Assembly (NCBI GenBank): GCA_035048495.1 | Contig: CM068540.1 | Location: 12,508,829 to 12,572,828, forward strand | Direction: 5' to 3' | Length of the DNA stretch: 64,000 nt | Source of the DNA: Euptelea pleiosperma | Taxonomy: Eukaryota; Streptophyta; Magnoliopsida; Ranunculales; Eupteleaceae | Shown here: positions 9,595-21,621 of the stretch, piece by piece | Layout: every line of letters starts with the position of its first letter | Position numbering within the stretch: the first letter of the stretch is position 1 | Program-made: the position numbers and the translations under genes | Notes under the pieces: model-generated | Database searches by the model: none | What the model was told of the DNA's origin: nothing | The model's input: only the letters and a program-made list of their open reading frames with translations

Positions 9595-10956
9595 AGCATA
9601 TTGCCAATCCTTGACAATTAGTGCGAAATAAATGAGCTTAAAAGGGCTCTGCACATGCTGCACACTTTTTATATTAGCTCAGGGAAATCACCGTTCGTCA
9701 AATTATCATATGGATGCAAAAACAGTTACAAGCTAGTAGATAGTCAGGAAGTTTTGACAAGACTATAGACTGATAATCATGACCTAGAATAGTCAGACTC
9801 GACGTGTGTGTGTGGTCAACATTATCATCATCCGACAGTTAAGAGTTCCAAATCACCTAAAAGATTGTATGCCTTGACCTCAAATCTCACTTGTAAAACA
9901 CTCAGAAATGATCACTCGTCAGTGGTTTTATTTCTTTTCTCTCAATTTATATGTGAGGAGACTTATTGATAAAAACAAATATCTCACATATGTATTGTTT
10001 GAAGGAAGGATATTTTTAACAGAAGAAGATCTCATGATAGGAATATCATTTCACTTGGGAACGTTAGATCAAACTCTATAGCTTCTCGTTCTCCATTCTC
10101 TACATTAATGATCGTGCTATCCTAGAATCAAGTAGGACTTTCATAGGTTGTAACGAGGCTTAGGTCAGGTGTAGAAAAATAAGGGGATACAGGATTTCAA
10201 AGCTTCTGAGAGGATATCTCGATTTTCTTGCATCTTTCCTGCGGGTATAGCACCATTATCTGTTTCTTTCCCTTCTTTTGTATTTTTCTATTTTTCTCGA
10301 TATTTTTGAGACTGCTCATTTTCATCTTCAGCTCTTTCTATACTTTCTTTTCATATTTTCTTTTCAGCTTGAACCACTTGTCTTTTTCTAGACTTTTTCT
10401 TGACTTTTCTTTTCATGGTATACCCATATCAATCATTTCTTTATCCTTCTCAGAAGTAGGGTCGCGAGTCATACTTCGTAACTGGATTGGGTTATAGGTT
10501 AATGGGCTTAACAAGGAAAGGCTTTTTATAAAGGCTCAGAAGGGTTCAAACGGTAGAGATTTAAGGTAAACTAAAAAGGCTGAAAGGTTTAAAAAGATGG
10601 CCTAAATCATTTTCTAGGGTTTGCACTCTCATGTAACATGTTTTGAATAGATATAAAAAAGGTTCTGTCGTAATAATCTAATTTTGATGTCGTTCCGAGT
10701 TCCATGATCAATACAAAGGATAATGAGATCTCTCAACAAATATTGCGGTCATGAAGAAATGTGAGTCAACTTGTGACTCGGAATTGTAGTATAACCCTCT
10801 GAAATGATGAAAGGCTCGAAAGCGCACTGGGTTAGGTCTCCACAAATATTCTTCTAGGATCTTTAGAGATTCTAAACTTAGGATGACTCTGATGATGAAT
10901 GTGTACAATTTGTGCAAAATCTGAGTTTTTCTAAGTTTTCAAATCTGCTGTAGTCA

Positions 10957-10981
10957 CGCTTGACTTGACTTGACTTGACTC
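10957..10981. repeat. TTGAC microsatellite
   Basis: Four to five tandem CTTGA/TTGAC pentamers. The same run is present with unchanged length in copies 2, 3 and 4 (near 22986, 35010 and 47034). Confidence 0.85.
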
Positions 10982-11129
10982 AAAGCTAGCATGTAACACG
11001 GAAAATGTCATCCTTTATAAAATGATTTCACGGATATTTCTAACTAATAAAAGTCAGGGTATTTTGACACATTTTGGAAGTTCTAGAAAACATTGAAAAT
11101 CATCGGAAAACACCCAAAAACACAATTAT

Positions 11130-11181
11130 TTTTTTATTTTTTATTTTTTATTATTTTTTATTTTATTATTTATTTTTTTAG
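11130..11181. repeat. T-rich low-complexity tract
   Basis: Alternating T(5-8) and A/AT, unsuitable for coding on either strand. Length differs by single bases among copies, the usual behaviour of homopolymer-rich DNA. Confidence 0.85.
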
Positions 11182-11213
11182 AATTTTATCAAAATGAAAA
11201 CATGAGTTTTGGT

Positions 11214-11846
11214 AAATACCCACCCCCAACCAAAATATAGCACCGTCCTCGGTACTTATAACCGGGACTAAAAAAAATGTTGAAATATCGGTAATGATGC
11301 AAGTAGTTTAGGGAGGATGTTACCAATGGGGCATGAAATGAATACTGTCTAATACCAGATGATTTTCTGTATTGAAGGTACCTGCATGAAAGATAGAAAT
11401 AGCAAATATGCATGCGACTCATGTAACTACGAATACCGGAATTGCCTTTCCGATAGCGCTAAGTTTTACGTCTTCAGCCAGACACAACGGGAGTGATAAG
11501 CACCCCTAACCAAGTTGAAGCACAGGGAGACTGAGTGAATCATCAGTCATCCAGCTCATCAGTTGGAGCAATAACGCTTCCATTCGAGCTAACCAAACCC
11601 AGCAGTAGTACGGGTAGGTTCTTTCTCAGTAGAGACTGAGAGGTTTCTCTGACCGTGGTTAGCAGAGGCGCAAACTCTGAAAGAGGAGCGGGTATGGGAT
11701 TGCAGTAACGGTTCTCTCATCAGTAAGAGATTTAGCAAAGGGAATCTCTGACCATGGTTAGCAGAGCCGAAGACACAATGTGTATCGGGGATGGATTTTG
11801 TGGAGCAGACTCCAGTGGGGTGTACAGTAAGCACCCCTATCCAAGA
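11214..11846 (-). repeat. Recurrent PPT-like motifs and a 99-bp duplication
   Basis: On the minus strand, G-rich phrases related to the PPT-like motif at the LTR edge appear at about 11217-11234 (TTGGTTGGGGGTGGGTA), 11494-11513 (TTGGTTAGGGGTGCTTA) and 11828-11844 (TTGGATAGGGGTGCTTA). Between the last two, TCTCTGACC occurs at 11646 and 11745 with similar flanks. Such repetition just ahead of a 3' LTR is compatible with decayed former PPT/LTR junctions or with a local tandem rearrangement. Confidence 0.5.
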
Positions 11847-12734
11847 TTATGGTTTTGAAGATCAAAAGACTCTCAGATCGAGTCAAACGATGTGGCTTTT
11901 GAAACTATAAAAATAAGCCTTAGAATCGATTAAAAGGAGACACTGGAGTAGTGATCCTAAATGATGCACATAGAGCAAGCAAGATAATCCTATGTCTAAA
12001 ACAAATCAGAATAAGTTGAGGATTTATCTTGTTAGTTTGTGGGGTATTGTAGATTATGACAGTGGGAGGACCACTGGTTTATCTTGTTAACCGCCGGACT
12101 ACTTTGTCACTCTTGGGTTCTCACTGGGATACACTCTTCAAAGCAAATGCTTCAGTACTAACTCAAATTGATCGCAAGATAATCCGAAGCCTAGACAGAC
12201 GTGCGGCACATCGGCTGACTTAAGTACGCCCCAGACTAACCGGATTTGTCAAGCAATGGAGATGAGTGTTCCATTAGTATAAGCTAGGGTTGTTTTGTGT
12301 TCCTAACCCAACAAATAAGTAGACCAACAAAGAACCAGGGAAGCCACTAGTGAACTCGGTATACTTGAGTAGTAGGGACCTTTTGGTGTGTTAGACAACA
12401 GGGACCCGCGCTCATGGATTTATTCGACCTGGATGGATGGAAAGACTACGTGAAGGGATGTCCAAGAACGCCGATCTATTTTGGCTCTAGCTCTTGATTC
12501 TTTTTATTAGAGTAGATCTTGGGGATCAAAATCAGCTGGAATGATGAGGTGGGTGATGAAATCCCACCAGTTTCAAGTAGAGCTGGGTCTGCTCAATTAG
12601 GGTTCATTAATTAGCGGCCACATCCACGCAGGGCGAATAAGTTTATGCAAAAAGCAAATAGACATACGGCACTATAATGCACCCAATTGCACAGTATCGC
12701 TCTCAAGGCGAGGGAAGGGACTTACCTCCCGCGG

Positions 12735-15700
12735 TGTAATACCCCGAACTTTCGTTCTAGGGTATTATGGTAAATTCACCTAATAATGAAAACCCAAAAC
12801 TTTTTCAAACTCTTATTATTGTTTTTATTGTTTAATATCATGTATGAGTATGTGTATTTAATTTGGTTTCATTCTGACAACTTTGAAAAACCTGCTATTT
12901 TTGAAACTCGCTCTTTAGGGCTAAATTCCTACTAAAAAATAATGAATCATAACTTGCGGGGGACTTTTTCTTGCCGCAACTAACATTCTAAAACTTTTAT
13001 ACAAAAATTATTTTGTGGGCCCGAGACACCAAAAATATTCTTATTTCATCATTATTAACTTACCTGTGAAATTTGGAACCTTTCCTGATACATGAAAACC
13101 CTAGCGGGAGATTTCGGGAGATTTTGACAAAAATAGTATTTTTATAATTTTTAAACTTCCTACCATTCGCATATTTTTTAAAAATAATATTTAATTATAT
13201 TTTATTTATTTAATAGGAGCGTGGGACCCGCAAATCACTTTCGGGTCATTCCGATGTCATTTGACACTTTTCTAGGGTTTTGAACATTTTTATGATTTGT
13301 GTGTGTGACATGTGTCAATACCTTATTTTATAGACTTTTAATTTATATAATATAGTTTGATTGAATTAATTTATAATTATTTGTGTTATGATTGTTGGGT
13401 GGGGCCGTATGGCCGATCTAGAAGTCTTTTGGGCTTAATAATATTCTTAAATGAAGCCTGTTGATGTATATGGGCCTTGGGCCCATTCTTAACCCATTAA
13501 TAGTGTAAAATATAAGTTTTTGAGGGTTGAAAAAGTCATCCCTTTGCTAGTTACGAATTTCAACAAAATAGAAACCCTAATCCTTCCCTAAACCTATTTA
13601 TTAAAAACCCTAAAGCTTTAGAAGTTTTTAAAACCAAACTCCATTAAAGAATAGAGCAAGCTCCATTAAACCTTCATCCGGGCACCGATCGCACTCGAAC
13701 AAGAAGAGAATTGACGGGGACTCCGATTTGAAGAACATACTCCGAGGAAAGGACGATCCGACGACTTTCAAATTTGAAGAAACTTTTGATTTTCATTAAA
13801 GTTCAAGAAACCTTAAGGTAAGTGCGCTTGATCCATTCTATACTTGTTTTTCTTCAAGATTTGTTTTTCTTTCATTAGATAATGGTTGATACTCATTATA
13901 AATTAATTTTAATAATATTTACTATATTCTTATTGGGTTGATCTTTGTTTTGGGCCACCATGATGGGTTTGGCCATGGTCTATTTTGTACCTATAACGGA
14001 TGACTATGTTCTTATCATTTTTGTTGTACTTTTATGATTTAAATATTTTTATATTATTTTTTTCTAAATACCTCTTCAAATCTACTTTCCAAAACCGTTT
14101 AGTTTGTATTTTTCTGATTTTTATTGATTAAGTTATCAATTTTCTAAGTTGTATGACTTTACCAAAAAACTTAGAATTTTAGATTTTACACGGTCCGATT
14201 CACTTGGGATTTCGATCTATATTTTTAACCTAAATATTTTTCTAATTATATTTCATGGATACCTATATCAATCTAATTTCTAGAACCTTTGAGTTTATAT
14301 TTTTCTGATTTGTATTGATTAAGTTATGATTTTTCAAACGTGCTGGACTTTTATGTAAAACCCAGAATTCTAGATTTTACACGGTCTAATTTACCTGAGA
14401 TTTCGATCCATATTTTTAATCTAAATATTTTTATAATTATTTTTCACAGATACTTCTATCAATCTAGTTTTTAGAACCTTTGAGTTTATATTTTTCTGAT
14501 CTGTATTGATTAAGTTATGATTTTTCAAACGTACTGGACTTTTCTGTAAAACCCAGAATTCCAGATTTTACACGGTCCACTTTACCTGAGATTTCGATCC
14601 ATATTTTTAACCTAAATATTTTTCTAATTATTTTTCACAGATACCTCTATCAATCTAGTTTCTAGAACCTTTGAGTTTATATTTTTCTAATCTGTATTGA
14701 TTAAGTTATGATTTTTCAAACATACTGAACTTTTCTGTAAAACCCAGAATTTCAGATTTTACACGGTCCACTTCACTTGAGATTTCAATCTATATTTTTA
14801 ACCTAAATATTTTTTTAATTATTTTTCATAAATACCTCTATTAATTTAGTTTCTATAACCCTTGAATTTGTATTTTTCCGATATGTATTGATTAAGTTAT
14901 GAGTTTTTAAATGTGCGGGACTTTTCTGTATCCCAGATTCTGTCTGGCCCAATTAATTAAGATTTTTGACCTATATTTTGAATCCGAATATTTTTCTATT
15001 TATTTTTTTCTAAAATCTCTGTAAATCTAGTTTTTAAATCCATTGAGTTTATATTTTTCTAATTCATATTTATTTAGTTATGATTTTTATAATGCAGTAT
15101 ATTTTTTTTGTAAAAAACCTATTAATTGTTCGTGGTTCGGTCATGATTATGAACTATTAAGGTTTTAACCTTGTTGTTTGACTAAACCCTAGATGGTTTG
15201 ACCTATACCTGTATGCATGGGGATCCCACCCATGTGTCTTGGATCTCTCATAGGGTTCGGCCAAGTGTCTTGGATCCCTCTTTAGGGTTCGACCTTGTGT
15301 CATGGATCCCTCATAGAGTTCGGCCATGGCGTGTTGGATTCTCTTACGATTTTCATTTATATTATTTATCGATGTTGATTGTGATATTTGGTCATGTCTT
15401 ATTGACTATTATACCTAGATGGTTCGACCTATACTTGTATGCATGGGGATCCCACCCATGTGTCTTGGATCCCTCATAGGGTTCGGCCAAGTGTCTTGGA
15501 TCCCTCTTTAGGGTTCGACCTTGTGTCATGGATCCCTCATAGGGTTCGGCCATGGTGTGTTGGATTGTCTCGTGATTTCTACTTATATTGTTCATCTGTG
15601 TTGATCACGACCTTCGGTGATTGTTACATGGTATTCATGGTTAACCATAATTCGTTCCTATGTTATCACTTTTGATGATCATGTTTCATTTTGTATTCTT

Positions 15701-16557
15701 ATTTAAATGTTAAATACATGTGTGCTTATGCCATGTAGCCTTGTACTATCTTGTTGTCATACCATGATCATCACGTCATTTCATATAAGGGGTGCATAAG
15801 GGAACGGGGTTGAAGTATATTATATACGTTATATTGGTTTTATCAATTAATCAGGGTTCGGTACCCTAGGGTGAAAGGCCCCAGACGTTATTATATCCTG
15901 CAGATGGGTCCATGAGACCGCTCCCAGTGCGGGAAGGAGATGGAGACCCTATGCGGTTATGGGTACTAGTTGCATTGGCATCCCTTACTCATCTGCATTC
16001 ATCCTCATATTCATGCCATCTTTATTATACGATTGAGATGCATACCTTGATTAAAAAACTTGTATAGTATGATATCATACCATGCACACTGTTGTATTAC
16101 TGGGCCTCGGCTCACGGTGCTACACCGATACCATTTTCAGATTTTGAGGAGCCGGGTACGTGAGATGATTTTGAGACGAAAGACTCCGGTGCATTCGAGG
16201 AGATCGGCGAGGATTTGGGAGTCGATCCCACACTTTAGAAAGTTGTATTTGATTATTTTATAACATTATTTATTTATTTTCACGGGCATGTAAGCCTTTG
16301 ATTGAGAGTATGTTCTCACTTCCATCTCTTCATATTTAGTTGATTGATTGAATTATTTGAATTATAAATTATTTAAATTATTTGTTTCCTACATCTACTC
16401 TTCTTTTTTTTCTTAGTGGGTTTTCGAATGAACCTTAGTAGTCTAATTGACCTAATTGGACCACTAGGGGACATTCATGGATCACCTCTGGGTTCGGGTA
16501 CGGGTCGATCCACGGATTTTTGGGTCGTATTTGGGTATCCGGATTCGGGGCGTGACA
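12735..16557 (+). mobile_element. Nested solo LTR, copy 2 (3823 bp)
   Basis: Target duplication CGCGG at 12730-12734 and 16558-16562. Shares with copy 4 a set of variants absent from copies 3 and 5, for example CCGATTCACTTGG (AACTTGG elsewhere), GGTCTAATTTACC and CAAACATACTGAAC. Private change: TATGAGTATG near 12845. Confidence 0.9.
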
Positions 16558-17388
16558 CGCGGGCCACGCCACGGGGTCTCCTCTTCGGGGTAGGGAGGGG
16601 TATCTTCATGGGCTTGGGCCCGATTCATCCGTAGTGAGCTTTCGCTCCCTACCGCATTTAGAATCGCAATCCTGCATAGGAATTAGTATACGATATGGGT
16701 CTATGGTGTGGGAATATTTTTTGGAATATCCCTGCCTTGTGTGGGTAAGCAATCAATCAATCAATAAGGCAAGGTAAATTGGAAAGTTACTATTTATGAG
16801 AGTTGACTAAACAACTATCAACCCCCTAATAGACCTTTCCAATTTATTGTTTCTCCAAGTTAGGAAAATTCTCTAAAATTAGTAGTTTCCTAAATCTGAA
16901 AACTTGCTAAAATTAGGGTTTCTTCCCGTGTTGGAAACCTTCCAAAAAAGGGACCTTCCACATCTAGAAATCCTCTAAAAATAAGAATTTCTAAGTATGG
17001 AATTTCGTCCAATTCGAAATTTTTCCAAATAAGCTCGATTCCAATGAAATTTCCCAAGAATGGAAACCTTGCAAAGAAGGAAACTTCCCGATTTGGAAAG
17101 CATCCAAAAATGCAATCTTCCCATATGCGAATATCCTAAAATGTGCAGAAATGGAAACTAGCATTTTCAATTTTTTAATTTTTTTGTGAGTTAGGCACTC
17201 AATCAAGGGTTTCTAAAACCCTCGAACACACATCTAGATATGGAAATAATCAAGGTGTCCGATTACAACTTTGCACCCGGCCTTCCGAGGCATGACAAAA
17301 TAATACTAAAAATCTGCAAATAGAAGTTTCCAAAGGTCCGGATCTTTCCATTTTCGTCGTCTTCATTCCTTTACGCTTTCCTGTACAC

Positions 17389-17406
17389 CGAGCGGCAGCA
17401 GCGCCA
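17389..17406 (-). other. Primer-binding site, array copy 2
   Basis: Same 18 bases as in copy 1, two bases from the LTR terminus at 17409. Confidence 0.6.
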
Positions 17407-17408
17407 TT

Positions 17409-20400
17409 TGAAATTAAGATTTTTTCCGCGTCGTTGGTTCGGAAACCCTAACTTCAACAATATTTGTAAAATCCGATTATCTGCAAAATGTAACTTGTAT
17501 AGCAGTACGTGTCAGATGTCGATCCGCACTCGGTGTGAGTTAGCACAATAAGGAATTAAAACTGACAAATAATATACAGAGAGAAATGAGAATGGTGGAA
17601 TAGATGAGAAGGGCGAGTGGATTTAAAAACAACATTCATTGAGATTCAGAACACCAAGATATCAAAAATAACTTCATTAATCATCAAAGAGTACGTACAT
17701 AAATCAAAATAACAAAAATAAAGAAAGCATGTAAAGGGATGAGAGATGAAGAGGTAAGGGAAAGAAACGTCCATTGAAATCTGAGAGCTAAGGGCGCTAC
17801 CGATCAAGAAGAGGATCGTCCAAGACTTCGATGAATGCTTCAATCGTGGAGAAGGGTTTTGACAGAGAGGCATCCCATGACCTTTGGAGCTAAGGGCGCT
17901 ACCGATCAAGAAGAGGACCGTCCAAATTTCATGGAATGCTGCTCAATCGAGAGAAGGGGTAAGGGAAAGAAACGTCCATTGAAATCTCAGAGCTAAGGGC
18001 GCTACCGATCAAGAAGAGGATCGTCCAAGACTCCGATGAATGCTTCAATCAAGAGAAGGGTTTTGACAGAGAAGCATCTCATGACCTTTGGAGCTAAGGG
18101 CGCTACCGATCAAGAAGAGGATCGTCCAAATTTCATGGAATGCTGCTCAATCGTGGAATCCACATCGACTCTTACCGGCCGACAAGGTAGATGTGAATTG
18201 GCTAATGTACTATAATGTGCCCTAAAAAGCTCACCTTTTCACTCGCCGAAAGGAGTCGGCCAAGTGAATAGGCGATCGGCCTGAGAAAGTAGTGAGAGGA
18301 TCTAGAGAGAGAAAATAGACTTAGAGAGAGAAATCTCACTCTAGAGAGAGAACATGGGATTAGGGATGTCACGTCCCTTCCATGTCGTCTAGAGAGAGAA
18401 AGTGAGAGAAACTAGGTAGAGAGAGAAAGTCACTAACTCTAGAAAGAGAAAGTGAAGGTTTGGACACAGGTTTAGGGATGAGACGTCCCTTCCATGTCGT
18501 CTAGAGAGAGAAAGTAGGATTTCTAGAGAGAGACATCTCACTCTAGAGAGAGCAAATAGAATGTAGAGAGAGAAAGTAGAGAAAGAGAACATGGAATTAG
18601 GGATGTCACTTCCCGTCCATGTCATTTAGAGAGAGAGGAGATCTAGAGAGAGAAAGTAGTTTTAGAGAGAGAAACTAGGATTTCTAGAGAGAGGTGAAAT
18701 CCTAAAGAGAGAAAGTAAGAGGAGAGAGAAAATAAAGAAGAGGGAAGAATATTACCTTGAAACACTTACCGTCTGCCATGCGATGGAGGAGATCGCCAAT
18801 AAGGTGATCGGCCATGCATGATGGATGATGGTTGACCACAAAGATGGTGAGATTTGGCCAAGTGGATGGTCGTGGTGGTTGTATGGTCAAGAACATGGCA
18901 GTGATGTGCACCAATGATGGTGGGCTCAGTCCGTGGGATGCAAGAAGGTTGATGGCAGCAAGAAGGCGGGGAACGGGTTGCTTGCATGCTGGCTAGTTGC
19001 CTTGAGTGCATGGTGTGTGCATGTAGCGATGGAGACTTGCAAGTGGATCTCACGGCCAAGGCAGCAAGGTGGGGAGGAAGCTATCGGTGGAGTATAGCTG
19101 CTGTTGGTGGATGGTGGTACAGTACTAGCACGGTGCAACAAGGGGTTGCATGCATTTCCAGGAAGGTGGAATGAGGCGGTGTGGTTGTTGGAGAAGACAA
19201 CCTGCTAGCTACAGGTCTTAGTGAGGATGTTGAATGGTGATTGAAGTTCAGGTGCCAGAAGTTGTAGATTTTCGATTAGGAGAGATGGAGGAGACGCTGC
19301 CCTGTGTGAATTGGGAGCTTGCAGTTGCTGCAAAAATGTGATGTTGCAGGTTCAACACCGACTGGAGAATTGCAGGCTGAGCTTTGGGAGCAAGGTGAAG
19401 GCGGACCTTCAACAGGTGGTTGACGGTGGTTGGAAGCGGTTTGCTACCGTTGTGACAACACCCCTGGTTGCAGGTAGCTCTCTTGGAGGAGCACTGATTG
19501 TTTGGAGCAGTAAAGAAGAAAACCGAAGAAGAATGTGCAGCAGATTGCCCCTATACCCTTGGCCGAAAGTTGCAGGTCTTTCCGGTGAAGCGAGGAGGAG
19601 AGCAACCCGTGTTGCTTATATTACTGTGCGTGGGAGGAGTGAAACCCACGGTCAACCTGAAGTTAACCACGTTTTCAGGTATGGTATGTGAAATTAATGG
19701 AGGGGGGTGCAGCAATTCCGGCGAGTTTCTCGCCGGAATTAATGGTGAGGACGTGCAACAGTGAAGGTGATCTGTGGTGGAAGCCGTGAAAGGAAGTTGC
19801 AGGCGTGCAGGTGGTGATGGTGAGTGGACCTGCTGGCCGGAAAGGAGGAGGGTTGCACAGCATAAAAGAGGCCGAACAGCAAGTTGCTGTTTGAGTTTCA
19901 AGTCTGCGCGACCCTCAGTCCGTGAGAATCACGACTGAGGAAGAGGAGAAGACAGTGGAAGGAGCTGACCGTGAACTACAGAACCGTTAGGAAGAATTCA
20001 CCGTTTTGGTCCAATGAGCAGATCTCCCAAGAAGATGGAGTCCAAGGCGGTTCAGCAGGCGTTTGCTCTAAGAACGCTGTTCAGTGCAGCTAAGGGTTGC
20101 TGGCTGTGGAGTTGCAGGGTTTGCTTGAAAGAGGTGGAAGAGATGGGATCCGACCGGAGTTGCAGGTCTGCAACTCCGGTAATGGAGGTTGGAGCAGCAA
20201 CGTGGTGGCTCCCATGGAAGCCATCGATTCTCAAACAATGGAGAATGGGGAGATGCAGATCTGCATGTAGCCATCGGTGATGGTTCTTGGCACGCCTGGA
20301 GAAGAAAGTGGCTGGAGTGGAGGAGGATGTGAAGGAAAAGGAAGGAACTCACGGCTCCTCTCTAGCTTTTGCCCAAGGGCAAGTTTTTCTCTTAAAAGAA

Positions 20401-21609
20401 CGTGGGTGAGAGGCACACGGTTTTAACAAACCGTAGGTATTTTTGGAGGAGAGAGAATCGGTCAAGAATGACCAATTCTCTCTCATGGGTATAAATGATG
20501 GGTTAGATTATGGGCCATGGGCTTGTGTTTGGGCTTTTGAAGCCTTGGCTCATTGTATGAGGCCTTGGCCTTATAAGTTAGGCTTTGGGCCTAATGTTTG
20601 TAAAGGCTTTTGGATGCAATGCACTCACTTGCCATGATGGCCGTAGGATTTGATTGCGTGGGATCATGGGCTACTCAAGGCCAAGAGCTTAATGGCCCAT
20701 TTGATGTGAGCTTGATTTGGCGATGATGGTGTGGGCCACCATTGAAGGCCTTGGGATACATGAGTGAAAATTTGAAGAATGATGATTGGGTTTGGCTCAT
20801 ATTTGGCGAACCATCAGATCTGGAGAGATCCATCGGTCCAATAGAAGATCTAATGGTCCAATGGATGATCTAACGGTGGAAAAGTTATGGGAGATGGTAT
20901 AGAGCTAGAGGAAAGAAGATTAGAGATTAGATGATGGAGATTAGAGAGATCAGGGTGGTCGATCTGATGATCGAATGGTAGGATGAGAAGATCTAAGGGT
21001 CAGATGCTAGGGTCTAGAGAGATGGAGATAAAATTAGGAGAGAGGAGAGAGAATTAGGAGAGATGAGAGAGAAAATAACACAAAATAAAGGCAACAAAGC
21101 TGGCAGAAGGGTCTTGAACCCTGATCTTCAATTTAATCTTCAATCGGCTTCACCAATCACGTAAGCCGTCATTTGATACAGCTTTGAATCACTTTAGCCC
21201 GTCTCTTGGTCTTCAGCTTTGCCTCTCTCTTAGTTCTTTATCTGGCTCTATGATTCTCTGACTCGACCCGTACTTGGCCTATATCTTTTAGTCGTAGCCT
21301 GTTGGCTCTTTAAGCTTTGATATTAGGCTTCTATGGATGATCGTGGGCACGCAAGTCTCAAGAATCGCCCGATCGGGTTTCCTGCGAGAGAAAAGCACGT
21401 AATGAGACTTAATCGAAACGGCTTCATATCTAGACTTCCAGAAATGCGTTTAAAGCATGCAAATATACCATTTCGTCCAGAAAAGTGTGTTCTACGTAAT
21501 GAAAGAGACTCTTCCCTAGAAAAGTGTATAAATAGGGAAGTTTAACATAGGAGAGTGTGATAACGCTAAAGGATAATGGCTTAAAATAAGTACTTTTAAG
21601 CGAATATCA
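17409..21609 (-). repeat. Array LTR 2 (4201 bp)
   Basis: Full-length, with terminus ATATCA at 21609. Two small deletions relative to the other copies (one A in TAGAAGTTTCC near 17324 lies just outside; one T near 17640 inside). Carries the B-type base in GGTTGGAAGCGG near 19430, as does LTR 4. Confidence 0.8.
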
Positions 21610-21621
21610 CAACCCCCAACC
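21610..21621 (-). other. PPT-like motif, copy 2/3 junction
   Basis: G-rich motif adjoining the LTR 2 terminus, unchanged from the preceding unit. Confidence 0.4.

Larger units (their letters stand above)
9583..17408 (-). mobile_element. Internal domain 1 (7.8 kb, non-coding)
   Basis: Lies between LTR 2 (17409) and LTR 1 (9582) in sense order. About 4.0 kb is element-specific and 3.8 kb is the nested solo LTR. The 9583-12030 part holds a TTGAC pentamer run, a T-rich tract, several G-rich PPT-like motifs and a duplicated TCTCTGACC.TGGTTAGCAGAG phrase (split at 11646 and 11745). The 81-codon frame on the minus strand at 11589-11834 overlaps that duplication and shows a repeated ANHGQR peptide. 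I see no family resemblance and do not call it a gene. Confidence 0.75.

Noticed and set aside
10228..10497. 89-codon Phe/Ser-rich plus-strand frame resembling membrane segments
   Set aside because: It is translation of a T/TTC-rich tract, antisense to the element, and frame-shifted in copy 3.
11589..11834. 81-codon minus-strand frame with repeated ANHGQR peptide, present in four copies
   Set aside because: It overlaps a nucleotide duplication, has no recognisable domain, and its conservation only reflects recent copying of the whole unit.
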